From NCBI GenBank assembly GCA_017531225.1, contig JAFXLL010000008.1:1-64000 (forward strand): a DNA stretch of 64,000 nt, given 5' to 3'. This document shows positions 26,989 through 35,664 of this stretch, piece after piece. Position 1 is the first letter of the stretch; each line of letters starts with the position of its first letter. This DNA comes from Bacteroidales bacterium. GTDB taxonomy: Bacteria > Bacteroidota > Bacteroidia > Bacteroidales > F082. A program made the position numbers and the translations under genes. The notes below the pieces were generated by a model, which was not told where the DNA came from, made no database searches, and worked only from the letters and a program-made list of their open reading frames with translations.

Positions 26989-27720
26989 ATGGAAGAAAAG
27001 ACTGAAAAAAGCCTCGGTTTATGGAATAGAGTGCTCTCTACCAGCGTCAACCTGCCATTCGTCAAGGTCAATCGTGAGGAGTTCCTAAACAAGGAACTCT
27101 CGAAGTTCTGCACCCCGATGGAGGTGATGACCGCCATTGAGGAGGGACCGTTAGGTGTGTTGACCAAGAAGGAGATCGACAAAATCGCCAACCAGTGCAT
27201 CAGTTACCATCTCACCATGGTGTGCGGCACCTCGGCGCTGATGGGGCTGCCAGGAGGCTGGTGGATGGCAGGCACCATCCCGGCTGATATCACGCAGTTT
27301 TACGGACACATCCTATCTCTGATGCAGAAGCTCATCTACCTCTATGGCTGGCCGGAACTTACCAGCGTCAACGACCAATTGGACGATGAGTCAAAGAACA
27401 TCATGACTCTGTTTGTTGGTGTGATGATGGGTAATAAGATGGCTATTGAGGCCTTGACGAAAGTGGTGACTCAGGTCTCAAAGAATGCCGGGGTGAAGGT
27501 TTCGGAGACGGTGATGGCGCATTACGTCATCAAGATCGCTCAGTGGATTGGCATCAACATGACCAAAGAAGGCTTCGCCAAGGGAGTGGGGAAGGTGTTG
27601 CCTTTGGTTGGCGCACCTATCTCAGCCACAATTACTTACTATACTTTCCGTCCAATGGCTAGGCGGCTCAAGAAGCATCTCGATGAGCTTTACGATATGG
27701 GCATGGAACACAAAAAGTAA
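26989..27720 (+). CDS. EcsC family protein
   Basis: This 243-aa protein carries the EcsC-like core: a CGTSALMGLPGGWWMAGTIPADI segment with weakly hydrophobic glycine-rich helices, and a second such region at GKVLPLVGAPISATITYYTF. EcsC proteins of Bacilli are linked to an ABC exporter, but no exporter is adjacent here. Their function in Bacteroidota is not known to me. I chose the ATG at 26989 because the sequence upstream still lies at the end of rarA. A tRNA promoter starts 17 bp after its stop. Confidence 0.75.
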   Translation: MEEKTEKSLGLWNRVLSTSVNLPFVKVNREEFLNKELSKFCTPMEVMTAIEEGPLGVLTKKEIDKIANQCISYHLTMVCGTSALMGLPGGWWMAGTIPADITQFYGHILSLMQKLIYLYGWPELTSVNDQLDDESKNIMTLFVGVMMGNKMAIEALTKVVTQVSKNAGVKVSETVMAHYVIKIAQWIGINMTKEGFAKGVGKVLPLVGAPISATITYYTFRPMARRLKKHLDELYDMGMEHKK

Positions 27721-27737
27721 TTTTTTTGAAAAAAATC

Positions 27738-27768
27738 CTTGCGGTGAATAAAAAAAGTTGTACTTTTG
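27738..27768 (+). promoter_or_regulatory. Promoter of tRNA-Arg
   Basis: CTTG (27738-27741), 19 bp, then TACTTTTG (27761-27768): a good match to TTTG-N19-21-TAnnTTTG, 17 bp before the mature tRNA start. Confidence 0.7.
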
Positions 27769-27785
27769 CACCGTCGAAAGGCAAT

Positions 27786-27859
27786 GGACTAGTAGCTCAA
27801 TTGGATAGAGTCCCTGACTACGGATCAGGCGGTTGTGGGTTCGACTCCCGCCTAGTTCA
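27786..27859 (+). tRNA. tRNA-Arg (ACG)
   Basis: This 74-nt cloverleaf has acceptor arms GGACTAG/CTAGTTC with one G-U pair, an AGCTC D-arm, and an anticodon stem CCTGA/TCAGG with loop CTACGGA, giving anticodon ACG at 27820-27822. A T-arm with GGTTCGA follows. The discriminator is A; CCA is not encoded. Its A34 would be edited to inosine. Confidence 0.95.
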
Positions 27860-27860
27860 C

Positions 27861-27890
27861 AAAGGTTCCGCAAAAAGAACCTTTTTTAAT
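27861..27890 (+). terminator. Terminator between the two tRNA genes
   Basis: AAAGGTTC and GAACCTTT arms surround CGCAAAAA and are followed by T residues. It starts 2 nt after the tRNA-Arg end. The following tRNA begins directly after it, so the second tRNA depends on read-through or an internal promoter that I cannot see. Confidence 0.8.
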
Positions 27891-27963
27891 GGCCCATTCG
27901 ACTAGGGGTCTAGGTCATCAGACCCTCATTCTGAAAACAGCGGTTCGAATCCGCTATGGGCTA
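27891..27963 (+). tRNA. tRNA-Glu (CTC), with C instead of U at position 33
   Basis: This 73-nt cloverleaf has acceptor GGCCCAT/ATGGGCT with G1-U72, a D-stem GACT/GGTC, an anticodon stem TCAGA/TCTGA with loop CCCTCAT giving anticodon CTC (27925-27927), and a T-arm AGCGG-TTCGAAT-CCGCT. All stems close. The near-universal U33 is C here (27924). CCA is not encoded. It would read GAG codons. It could be a weakened second Glu tRNA. Confidence 0.8.
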
Positions 27964-27965
27964 CA

Positions 27966-28003
27966 AAAGAGCTGTAAATCACACGTTTTACGGCTCTTTT
28001 TTC
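27966..28003. terminator. Terminator after tRNA-Glu, overlapping the end of tex
   Basis: AAAGAGC-TGTAAA and TTTAC-GGCTCTTT arms form a long hairpin with T-runs on both sides, so it can serve the tRNA on the plus strand and tex on the minus strand. The tex stop codon (27988-27990) lies inside it. Confidence 0.8.
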
Positions 28004-30129
28004 ATTGAAAGACGGATGCGTTTTCGGTTTACATCGACGTCGAGCACCTTCACGCGGACACGCTGGTTGAGGCGTACTACCTCGTTGGGGTCCTTGATGT
28101 AATGGTCGGCCATTTGGCTGATGTGTACCAGTCCGTCCTGATGCACGCCGATGTCGACAAAAGCGCCAAAGGCGGTGATATTGGTGACAATACCGTTAAG
28201 TTCCATGCCAGGCTTGAGGTCTTCAATGCTACGGATGTCCTTGTCGAATTCAAAAGCTTCGAAGGTCTTACGGGGATCACGGCCGGGTTTTTCCAGCTCC
28301 TTCAGGATATCGTTGATGGTCTCCAAGCCAAAATCTTGTTCTATATACTCTTTTGGGTCGATTTTAGCTATAAGTTCCTTGTTGCCAATCAGCTCGTTAA
28401 CCTTGACGTTCATTCGTCTAGCCATTTTCTCCACGATATGGTAGCTCTCGGGATGGACGGCACTTTGGTCCAATGGATTGTCACCGCCATGGATGCGGAG
28501 GAAGCCTGCGCATTGCTCAAATGCCTTGTCACCCAGTCGTGGCACTTTCTTAAGCTGATTCCTGCTTTTGAAACCGCCCAACTCCTCACGATAATCGATG
28601 ATGTTGCCAGCTAATGCAGGTCCCACGCCGCTGACATAGGAGAGGAGTTGCTGGCTGGCGGTGTTGAGTTCCACGCCGACAGCGTTCACGCAGCTCATCA
28701 CAGTCTGGTCGAGGCTCTCACCAAGCTTTTTCTGGTCTACATCGTGCTGGTATTGGCCCACGCCGATGCTTTTCGGGTCGATCTTCACCAGTTCGGCCAA
28801 CGGATCCATCAAGCGACGGCCAATGCTTACAGCGCCACGCACGGTGATGTCGTAGTCAGGGAACTCGTCCCGAGCGATCTTGGAGGCGGAATACACTGAG
28901 GCACCGCTTTCGCTCACCATCACGGCGGTGAGGTCACGATCGAACTTGATGTATCGGATGAAGTCCTCGGTCTCGCGTCCGGCTGTGCCGTTGCCAATGG
29001 CGATGACCTCAACCTTATAGGCGTCCACGAGGCTCTTCACCTTGCGCATGGCGCCAGTGACGTCTGATTTGGGTGGGTGAGGGTAGATGGTCTCGTTGTG
29101 TAACAAAGCGCCTGTCTCGCTGAGTATCACCACCTTACAGCCGGTACGGAATCCAGGGTCGATAGCCAAAACGCGTTTCTGACCCATAGGGGCGGCCAGC
29201 AACAGCTGCTTGAGGTTCTCGGCAAAGACACGGATGGCGGTCTCGTCTGCTTTATCTTTGTAAAAGTTACGGATCTCAGTCTCGATACTTGGCTCCAACA
29301 GCCGTTTCCATGAGTCGGCGATGGCCTCTTGCACAAGCTCTGATGACGGGTTGTTATTCTTGATGAAAATCTTTTCTAATGAGTTGATAACAAAGTCGTT
29401 ATCTACTTTGATTTTTAATTTGATGATGCCTTCTTCTTCGGCGCGGAATAGGGCTAAGATGCGGTGTGACGGTGCTTTGGCGATGGGCTCGCTGAAGTCG
29501 AAATACTGCTGATAGGTTTTGCCTTCTTCCTCTTTGCCTTTGATGACGGTGGAGCTGAGATCGCCTTTTGTATGGAAGATCTTACGGATGCGGTTACGGC
29601 CGTTGATATGCTCAGAGATCCACTCAGCCATGATGTCCTTGGCGCCTTGCAGGGCTTCATCCACGTCGTTGACGCCTTTCTGCGCATTCACATAGCGGCT
29701 GGCGAGGCGTTCCACATCGCTGGCGTTTTGCGCCATGATTTGGGCGGCTAAAGGTTCCAGCCCTTTCTCACGGGCGATGGCGGCGCGGGTACGACGTTTG
29801 GGTTTGTAGGGGAGATAGAGGTCTTCTACTTCCTGCAAAGTATTGGCATCCAGTATCTTCTGCTCCAATTCAGGGGTGAGTTTTCCTTGCTCACGGATGG
29901 ACTCGATGACACTTTCCTTACGCTTCTGTAATTCAATGAGTTGTGCTAAGCGTTTCTGCACAGCGGCCACGTTTTCCTCGTTCATCGTGCCAGTCATCTC
30001 CTTGCGGTAACGGGCGATGAAAGGAATGGTGGCGCCTTCGCCAAGCAGTTTGACCACATTGGCCACATGGGTTGGCATCAGGTTGAGTTCCTGGGCAATT
30101 TGCAGACTGAATGTATTGTTATTTTCCAT
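27988..30129 (-). CDS. tex: Tex family RNA-binding transcription accessory protein
   Basis: This 713-aa protein binds nucleic acid and is linked with transcription. It has the Tex N-terminal helical region (FIARYRKEMTGTMNEE), an RNase H-like YqgF fold (VLAIDPGFRTGCKVVILSE), tandem HhH motifs (VNAVGVELNTASQQLLSYVS, GVGPALAGNIIDYREELGG) and a C-terminal S1 domain (GMELNGIVTNITAFGAFVDI). The length is typical. The start overlaps the end of the amidohydrolase gene by 11 bp, so tex is the last gene of a four-gene operon. Confidence 0.95.
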   Translation of the reverse strand: MENNNTFSLQIAQELNLMPTHVANVVKLLGEGATIPFIARYRKEMTGTMNEENVAAVQKRLAQLIELQKRKESVIESIREQGKLTPELEQKILDANTLQEVEDLYLPYKPKRRTRAAIAREKGLEPLAAQIMAQNASDVERLASRYVNAQKGVNDVDEALQGAKDIMAEWISEHINGRNRIRKIFHTKGDLSSTVIKGKEEEGKTYQQYFDFSEPIAKAPSHRILALFRAEEEGIIKLKIKVDNDFVINSLEKIFIKNNNPSSELVQEAIADSWKRLLEPSIETEIRNFYKDKADETAIRVFAENLKQLLLAAPMGQKRVLAIDPGFRTGCKVVILSETGALLHNETIYPHPPKSDVTGAMRKVKSLVDAYKVEVIAIGNGTAGRETEDFIRYIKFDRDLTAVMVSESGASVYSASKIARDEFPDYDITVRGAVSIGRRLMDPLAELVKIDPKSIGVGQYQHDVDQKKLGESLDQTVMSCVNAVGVELNTASQQLLSYVSGVGPALAGNIIDYREELGGFKSRNQLKKVPRLGDKAFEQCAGFLRIHGGDNPLDQSAVHPESYHIVEKMARRMNVKVNELIGNKELIAKIDPKEYIEQDFGLETINDILKELEKPGRDPRKTFEAFEFDKDIRSIEDLKPGMELNGIVTNITAFGAFVDIGVHQDGLVHISQMADHYIKDPNEVVRLNQRVRVKVLDVDVNRKRIRLSMKKEP

Positions 30130-31672
30130 TGTCTAACATTAAATCCATGTCAAGAATCACATAATCAGCGTCTTTTCCGACCTCGATGCTGCCTTTTCGG
30201 TCTTCGAGGAAACAACCCTTGGCCACCCAGATGGTGATGGAACGTAAAGCCTGTTCACGAGTGAGGGCGTTTTCCATTTGGAAGCCTTTTCTGTCTATAG
30301 CAGCGGAGAAAGTCTTTAGCGGACTGATGTCCTCGATAGGGAAGTCGGTGCCGTTGATGAGCCAACCGTTTTGCTGGAGCAGACATTGGTAGGCATAGGC
30401 ATTCTTGATGCGTTCTGGTCCTAAGCGCTCCCCAGCCCAACCCATGTCGGAAGTGCAGTGGGTGGTTTGGATAGAAGGGATGATGGAATACTCTTGATAT
30501 CGCTTAAAGTCTTCTTCGTCAACGACTTGCGAGTGTTCGATGCGCCAACGCAGATCGTTTTGACCCTTTAGGAATTCGGAATAGATATCAATGATATGAT
30601 GTACTCCTCCGTCGCCGATGGCATGGCAGCATACCTGATAGCCAGCATCGTAGGCCTTTTGGCAGACGTGACGGTAGAACTCGTCGCTCTCCAAAATAAG
30701 TCCGCTGGTTTCGGGAGCGTCGCTGTAGGGTTCCATGAGTTTTGCCCCTCGAGAACCCAGCGCGCCGTCGGCATAAATCTTCACGCTACGGACGGTGAGG
30801 AGGTCCTTGTCGATGATGCCTTTATCCATGAAAAAGTCCATGGTTTCATCATCTGGATTGATCATTGCGTTAACATGAATCTTCAATAAACCAGCTTCTT
30901 GTAAACTGTCAATTAAAGTAATAGTTTCAATATCTAATCCTGCGTCGGTGACGCTTCTCAGGCCCACTTCCCAGCATTTTTCTTGGGCTACCAATAGGGC
31001 ATGGATCTTCTCTTCGCGGGTCATCGGAGGGATCAATGCCTTGGCTACGTCAGCGGTGTTGTCGAGTAAGATGCCGGTACAGCGACCGTCCTTCACTAAT
31101 GCCAAGCCTCCATCTTGACGGTAGTCTTTGTCGATGCCAGCCATGTCCAATACTTCTTTGGAGACGAGCACGGCATGACCATCTACTCGGGTAAGTAGTA
31201 CCTTGCGACCTGGGAATTCCTTTTCAAGACGTTGGTTGTCAGGAAATTCCGCTGGAGTCCATAGATTCTGGTCCCAGCCTCGACCAAGCACCCATTCAGC
31301 AGGATGGAGGCTGTCGTGGATCTTCAGCCGTTCAATGACTTCATCGTAGGATTGGCAGCCTTTCAGGTCGGCCCAGCGAACAAGGTTTTCGGCGTAACCG
31401 CAGAAGTGACAGTGGCCATCCATGAAGCCTGGGTAGACGGTTTGACCTTGAGCGTCAATGACTTCCGTGGCGGCATAATGACTCATAATGTCGTTTTCGG
31501 AGCCAACAGCAACGAATTTGCCATCCTTTGCTGCGAAGGCTTCAGCCATGCTGAAATCAGCGTCTACGGTGTATATCTTGGCGTTGTGGACGATCAGGTC
31601 CACTGGTGTTTTATGGGCGCATGAGGACATGATTAGGGCGTAAAACAGGATAAATAAAACGGTTTTTCTCAT
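30119..31672 (-). CDS. YtcJ-like amidohydrolase, lipoprotein
   Basis: This 517-aa amidohydrolase of the Amidohydro_3 type has the metal-binding GFMDGHCHFCG motif, a later CHAIGDGGVHHIIDIYSEF histidine motif and WRIEHSQVVDEEDFKRY. The closing segment has GTDFPIEDISPL and a typical GSIEVGKDADYVILDMDL end. The N-terminus MRKTVLFILFYALIMSSC is a lipobox, so it should be membrane-anchored outside the cytoplasm. It starts 4 bp inside the end of the ABC ATPase gene. The substrate is unknown. Confidence 0.9.
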   Translation of the reverse strand: MRKTVLFILFYALIMSSCAHKTPVDLIVHNAKIYTVDADFSMAEAFAAKDGKFVAVGSENDIMSHYAATEVIDAQGQTVYPGFMDGHCHFCGYAENLVRWADLKGCQSYDEVIERLKIHDSLHPAEWVLGRGWDQNLWTPAEFPDNQRLEKEFPGRKVLLTRVDGHAVLVSKEVLDMAGIDKDYRQDGGLALVKDGRCTGILLDNTADVAKALIPPMTREEKIHALLVAQEKCWEVGLRSVTDAGLDIETITLIDSLQEAGLLKIHVNAMINPDDETMDFFMDKGIIDKDLLTVRSVKIYADGALGSRGAKLMEPYSDAPETSGLILESDEFYRHVCQKAYDAGYQVCCHAIGDGGVHHIIDIYSEFLKGQNDLRWRIEHSQVVDEEDFKRYQEYSIIPSIQTTHCTSDMGWAGERLGPERIKNAYAYQCLLQQNGWLINGTDFPIEDISPLKTFSAAIDRKGFQMENALTREQALRSITIWVAKGCFLEDRKGSIEVGKDADYVILDMDLMLDNGK

Positions 31673-32394
31673 TGTTTATGGATATTCAGATAAGATTCAA
31701 TCTCTTGGTCCAACTCTTTTGGCGCGCCAGAAAGGAGCGGCTTTCCCTTGGCTACCACCCACATCGTTGAGGCGTGTTTCATCAACAACTCCAGGTCATG
31801 GGAGCTGTAGAGGATGGTTTTGTGTTCCTCTTTGGCGAGGCGATCGATCAAAAGCATCAGCTCCACCTTGCTGGGGTAATCGAGGAAGGCGGTGGGTTCG
31901 TCCATGTAGATGATGGGGGTGTCCTGCACCAAGGCTTTGGCGATCATTACTTTCTGCTTTTCACCATCACTTAATGAAACGAAGTCTCTGTTAATCAATT
32001 GTTCAATTCCTATGATTTGAAGCTTTGCTTGAATCATAGCATAATCCTCTTCATGGAGCTTAGCCATCAGTCCCGAGTGGGGATAACGCCCTGCGGCGAC
32101 GATGTCGAAGACCCTCAAAAAGAGGTCATCGGGCTTCTCGGTGAGGACCAGACTGAAGAGTTTGGCGCGTTCATTTGGGGTGTAATCTGTGAGGGGTTTC
32201 CCGCACAATTCCACGTTGCCGTCGATGGGCTTTAGGTTGCCTGTGAGGGTCTTGAAGAGGGTGGTCTTGCCACTGCCGTTGGCCCCGACCAGCGCCACAG
32301 CCTCGCCTTCATGCAAAGTCGCATCGATGGGTGGCATCAAGGCGTTGCCCTTGTAGCCGATTTTCAGTCCGATGGTACGCAGCACTTCTTTCAT
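31669..32394 (-). CDS. ABC transporter ATPase, FecE/BtuD type
   Basis: This 241-aa ATP-binding subunit of an importer is of the iron-chelate/cobalamin class. Walker A is VGANGSGKTT, the signature is SLSDGEKQKVMIAKAL, Walker B is PIIYMDEPTAFLD, and the H-loop is ILYSSHDLE. It overlaps the permease gene by 4 bp. No substrate-binding protein is adjacent, so the substrate (siderophore, heme or cobalamin) cannot be told. Confidence 0.92.
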   Translation of the reverse strand: MKEVLRTIGLKIGYKGNALMPPIDATLHEGEAVALVGANGSGKTTLFKTLTGNLKPIDGNVELCGKPLTDYTPNERAKLFSLVLTEKPDDLFLRVFDIVAAGRYPHSGLMAKLHEEDYAMIQAKLQIIGIEQLINRDFVSLSDGEKQKVMIAKALVQDTPIIYMDEPTAFLDYPSKVELMLLIDRLAKEEHKTILYSSHDLELLMKHASTMWVVAKGKPLLSGAPKELDQEIESYLNIHKQ

Positions 32395-33431
32395 TTCGAC
32401 AACACTTTTTGACGGTGGAAGATAACGTAAATCACTATGGGAGCGCCAATTAAGGCGGTGACGGAGTTGATGGGCAGGTTGCCGTCGAAGCCGGGCAGCC
32501 TGGCGATGAGGTTGCAGAGCAGGGCCAAATCCATGCCGATGACGGCCGTGGCGGGCGTCAGCACGAAGTGGTTGCTGGTGTGGTAGGTAAATCTTGCCAA
32601 ATGGGGTACCGCCAGACCGATGAAAGCGATGGGTCCGCAGAAGGCGGTGATGACGGCCATCAGGAATCCGGAGACCAAGATGGTCAGCAGGCTCGCTCTC
32701 CTTAAATTAAGTCCAAGATTCTCTGCGTATCTATCTCCTAAAAGGAATAAATTCAATGATTTAGATAGCAAGAATGAAAGTATTACTCCAAGTGTGGTTG
32801 TGGCCGCTAAATAGCCTAATTGGCTCTTCCCAACGTTCGAAAAACTGCCGAAACCCCAGATGACGAAGGTGTGAACGTCCTCCTTTTGGCTGAAGAATTT
32901 CAGCACGTCGGTCACCGAGCCGGCGATGTATGCGATCATGATGCCAACCAGGATCAGGCTCACCATGCTCTTTAGCCGTGAACTCAAAGCCAGGATGAGC
33001 AACAGTACCAGGAAAGCTCCCGCAAATGCGGCGATGGTCACACCTACTGTGGACCATCCCGGCATGGCGCTGACCGCCATGCCGCTGAGCTTTCCAGTAA
33101 GCAGCACCACGATGGCTACACCCAGACTGGCACCGCTGGAGATACCCAGTATCGACGGATCAGCCAAAGGGTTGCGGAAAAGGGTCTGCATCAACAAACC
33201 GGAAATGGACAGCCCGATGCCGGCAAACAAAGCCGTAATCGCCTGTGGCAGACGGTATTCAAGGATGATGGTGCGGTAAGTCTCGTCACCACCACCCGTC
33301 ACGACAGCCCAAAACTCCGACAAGGGGACACTCACGCTGCCCACCACCAGGTTGAGCACGAAAAGCAATACCCCCGCTAATAGTATCAGCAGCGTAGGCA
33401 GCCAAGTCCGTGTCGGTTTTCTTTCGTTCAT
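32391..33431 (-). CDS. FecCD family ABC transporter permease
   Basis: This 346-aa permease has about ten TM segments and FecCD motifs including EYRLPQAITALFAGIGLSIS, GLLMQTLFRNPLADPSILGISSGASLG, FCGPIAFIGLAVPHLAR and INSVTALIGAPIVI. It pairs with the FecE-type ATPase to form an importer. I start it at 33431 because TATCTTTG (33446-33439 on the minus strand) sits just upstream; the ORF extends further but would cross the promoter. It is the first gene of the operon with the ATPase, amidohydrolase and tex. Confidence 0.92.
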   Translation of the reverse strand: MNERKPTRTWLPTLLILLAGVLLFVLNLVVGSVSVPLSEFWAVVTGGGDETYRTIILEYRLPQAITALFAGIGLSISGLLMQTLFRNPLADPSILGISSGASLGVAIVVLLTGKLSGMAVSAMPGWSTVGVTIAAFAGAFLVLLLILALSSRLKSMVSLILVGIMIAYIAGSVTDVLKFFSQKEDVHTFVIWGFGSFSNVGKSQLGYLAATTTLGVILSFLLSKSLNLFLLGDRYAENLGLNLRRASLLTILVSGFLMAVITAFCGPIAFIGLAVPHLARFTYHTSNHFVLTPATAVIGMDLALLCNLIARLPGFDGNLPINSVTALIGAPIVIYVIFHRQKVLSK

Positions 33432-33488
33432 GACGGTGCAAAGATAATAAAACTTCCTGTTTCTCATGCGGGATTGGGATTTTTACCG

Positions 33489-33496
33489 TATATTTG
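33489..33496 (+). promoter_or_regulatory. -7 box before the 33521-37517 gene group
   Basis: TATATTTG lies 24 bp before the ATG at 33521, which also has a purine-rich AAAAGGAA just upstream. It marks 33521 rather than 33494 as the start. Confidence 0.55.
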
Positions 33497-33520
33497 CAAG
33501 TTAATTTAAAACAAAAGGAA

Positions 33521-33829
33521 ATGGGTTTCTTTTATAGACATAAACCGAAGGGATTCAACTATATTCCAAGATATTACGATCCTCAAAAGGAAGAATGGGA
33601 GCGCAAGAAGGCCGAGGCTGGATACGACTCCAAATTAAGCCACGAGGAGCAGCTGCGCCTTGAGATGCGCAAGAAATGGGGGACTGACAAGGATAGGGAA
33701 GATCCAAGCGAGCGCCGTTCTAAGATGCTGAAAACCATCATTATCGTCGGCATCGTGGTGGTGGCATTTTACTACATCTTCTGCACCCCGATGTTCACCA
33801 ATATCGTCTCAGGTTTAATGGGCAAATAA
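33521..33829 (+). CDS. Small hypothetical membrane protein
   Basis: This 102-aa protein has a basic, aromatic N-terminus (GFFYRHKPKGFNYIPRYYDP), a charged helical middle (EEQLRLEMRKKWG) and one C-terminal TM (TIIIVGIVVVAFYYIFC). I recognise it only as a small protein that commonly sits before mutL in Bacteroidales. It lies 8 bp upstream of mutL and probably heads the mutL-rhomboid-EEP-uvrB operon. No function is known to me. Confidence 0.65.
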   Translation: MGFFYRHKPKGFNYIPRYYDPQKEEWERKKAEAGYDSKLSHEEQLRLEMRKKWGTDKDREDPSERRSKMLKTIIIVGIVVVAFYYIFCTPMFTNIVSGLMGK

Positions 33830-33837
33830 CTGCTGCC

Positions 33838-35664
33838 ATGCTCGACGTCATCAAATTACTTCCTGACAGTGTGGCGAACCAGATCGCTGCGGGTGAGGTT
33901 ATTCAAAGACCAGCATCGGCGGTTAAAGAGCTGATGGAAAACTCGTTGGATGCCGGTGCCACACAGATCGACCTGGTCGTGAAAGACGCTGGAAAGGCGT
34001 TGATCATGGTGGTCGACAATGGCTGTGGCATGTCGGAAACCGACGCCCGCCTTTGCTTTGAGCGCCATGCTACCTCCAAGATCAGCAAAGCCGAAGATCT
34101 GTTCTCCATCCGTACCATGGGCTTCCGTGGTGAGGCATTGGCCAGTATCGCAGCCATCGCTCAGGTGGAGCTCAAGACCCGCCGTAAGGAGGACGAAGTA
34201 GGAGTGAAGATTATCAACGAAGGCTCCGTGGTCAAGGAACAGACGTTGGTGCCGATGGCAGTGGGGACTACGTTCACTATTAAGAACCTGTTTTTCAACG
34301 TTCCAGCACGACGCAACTTCCTGAAATCACCTGCTGCTGAGATGCGTCACGTGGTAGAAGAATTTACCCGTGTGACCCTGATGAATCCTGAGGTGGGCTT
34401 CACACTTACCAGCGATGGCAAAGAGCTCTATCACCTCTATCCTGGCAATCTCAAACAGCGCATCATGGGACTTTTCGGTAGCAATTACGACGGTAAGTTG
34501 CTGCCTGTCAATCAAGAAACCGATCGCGTCAGCATCCACGGCTACATCGTCAAGGCGGAATTCGCCAAAAAGACCCGTGGCGAGCAGTACTTCTTCGTTA
34601 ACAAGCGCTATATCAAGCATCCTTATTTGCATCACGCCATTGAGAACGCTTTCATGGAGATGATTCCCAAGGATAGCTTCCCGGGTTATTTCCTCAATAT
34701 CGAGGTCGATCCAGCGGATATCGATGTCAACATCCATCCTACGAAGACGGAAGTTAACTTCTTGGATGTCAAGTTGGTATATGCCATTCTGCATGCTGCG
34801 GTTCGCAAGGCCATTGGCCAAAACAACCTCTCGCCAATGATCGACTTCGACGAGCCGACCAATCTCGGTATCGACTTCGGTGAGGTGGTCAAGTCGTCCA
34901 ATCCCATTGTGCAGCCTTCCATTCCCGTAGATCCAACCTACAATCCTTTCCATCAAAAAAAGGAGTTTTCGAAGAGTTCTTTCGGTGGCGGTTATAGCGC
35001 TGGTGAGAAGAAAAGTGACCCCGGTGATTGGCGCTTGCTCTATGGTGAACGAACCGATGAATCCCCAAAAGATGATTCCCAAGATACTTCAAGTAATACT
35101 TTAGATAAATCTAAGTATATTCAATTAAATCAGTCATATATCATTACAACCGTCAAGTCAGGTTTACTTGTCATCGACCAACATTTGGCGCATTACCGCA
35201 TCCTCTTTGAGAAGTTCCTGAAAGAGCTGGAAAGCGACTCGGGTCATTCGCAGCAGGAACTGTTTCCCCAGCCCTTCACCTTGAATGCCAACGATGCCTC
35301 AGTACTTCGTGAGATGCTTCCCGAACTGCAGCGCTTGGGCTTCGTTTTGGAGCAGGCCAATGCCACCACTTTCATGATCAATGGTACGCCGGCCGACCTC
35401 TCAGAATGTACTCCCGCCGAGTTGTTGGAGAAGATGCTCGACAACTACAAGATCAACCGTACTGACCTGCAGCTCGACCGTAAGCTGTGCATGGCTAAAA
35501 CCATGGCTTCGCAGCTCTCTATCAAGGCGCAGACACCGTTGTCGGAACTGGAGATGCAGAACATCGCTGACCAGCTGTTCGGCTGCAGCGTGGCTGAAAT
35601 CGCCCCTGACGGCAAAAAGATTTACACTTTACTCACCCTCGAAGAATTAACTCAAAAACTATGA
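33838..35664 (+). CDS. mutL: DNA mismatch repair protein MutL
   Basis: This 608-aa GHKL ATPase couples MutS recognition to repair. N-terminal motifs are IAAGEVIQRPASAVKELMEN, the DNGCGMS metal/ATP motif and GFRGEALASIAAIA. The transducer domain contains VDVNIHPTKTEVNF. The dimerisation domain is C-terminal. I do not see the DQHAxxER endonuclease motif; IDQHLAHYRILFE is at that place, so the His-rich motif is altered, as is common in Bacteroidota MutL. It overlaps the rhomboid gene by 4 bp. Confidence 0.96.
   Translation: MLDVIKLLPDSVANQIAAGEVIQRPASAVKELMENSLDAGATQIDLVVKDAGKALIMVVDNGCGMSETDARLCFERHATSKISKAEDLFSIRTMGFRGEALASIAAIAQVELKTRRKEDEVGVKIINEGSVVKEQTLVPMAVGTTFTIKNLFFNVPARRNFLKSPAAEMRHVVEEFTRVTLMNPEVGFTLTSDGKELYHLYPGNLKQRIMGLFGSNYDGKLLPVNQETDRVSIHGYIVKAEFAKKTRGEQYFFVNKRYIKHPYLHHAIENAFMEMIPKDSFPGYFLNIEVDPADIDVNIHPTKTEVNFLDVKLVYAILHAAVRKAIGQNNLSPMIDFDEPTNLGIDFGEVVKSSNPIVQPSIPVDPTYNPFHQKKEFSKSSFGGGYSAGEKKSDPGDWRLLYGERTDESPKDDSQDTSSNTLDKSKYIQLNQSYIITTVKSGLLVIDQHLAHYRILFEKFLKELESDSGHSQQELFPQPFTLNANDASVLREMLPELQRLGFVLEQANATTFMINGTPADLSECTPAELLEKMLDNYKINRTDLQLDRKLCMAKTMASQLSIKAQTPLSELEMQNIADQLFGCSVAEIAPDGKKIYTLLTLEELTQKL

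Noticed and set aside
34327-35082. 251-codon minus-strand ORF inside mutL
   Set aside because: Shadow of the well supported mutL reading frame.
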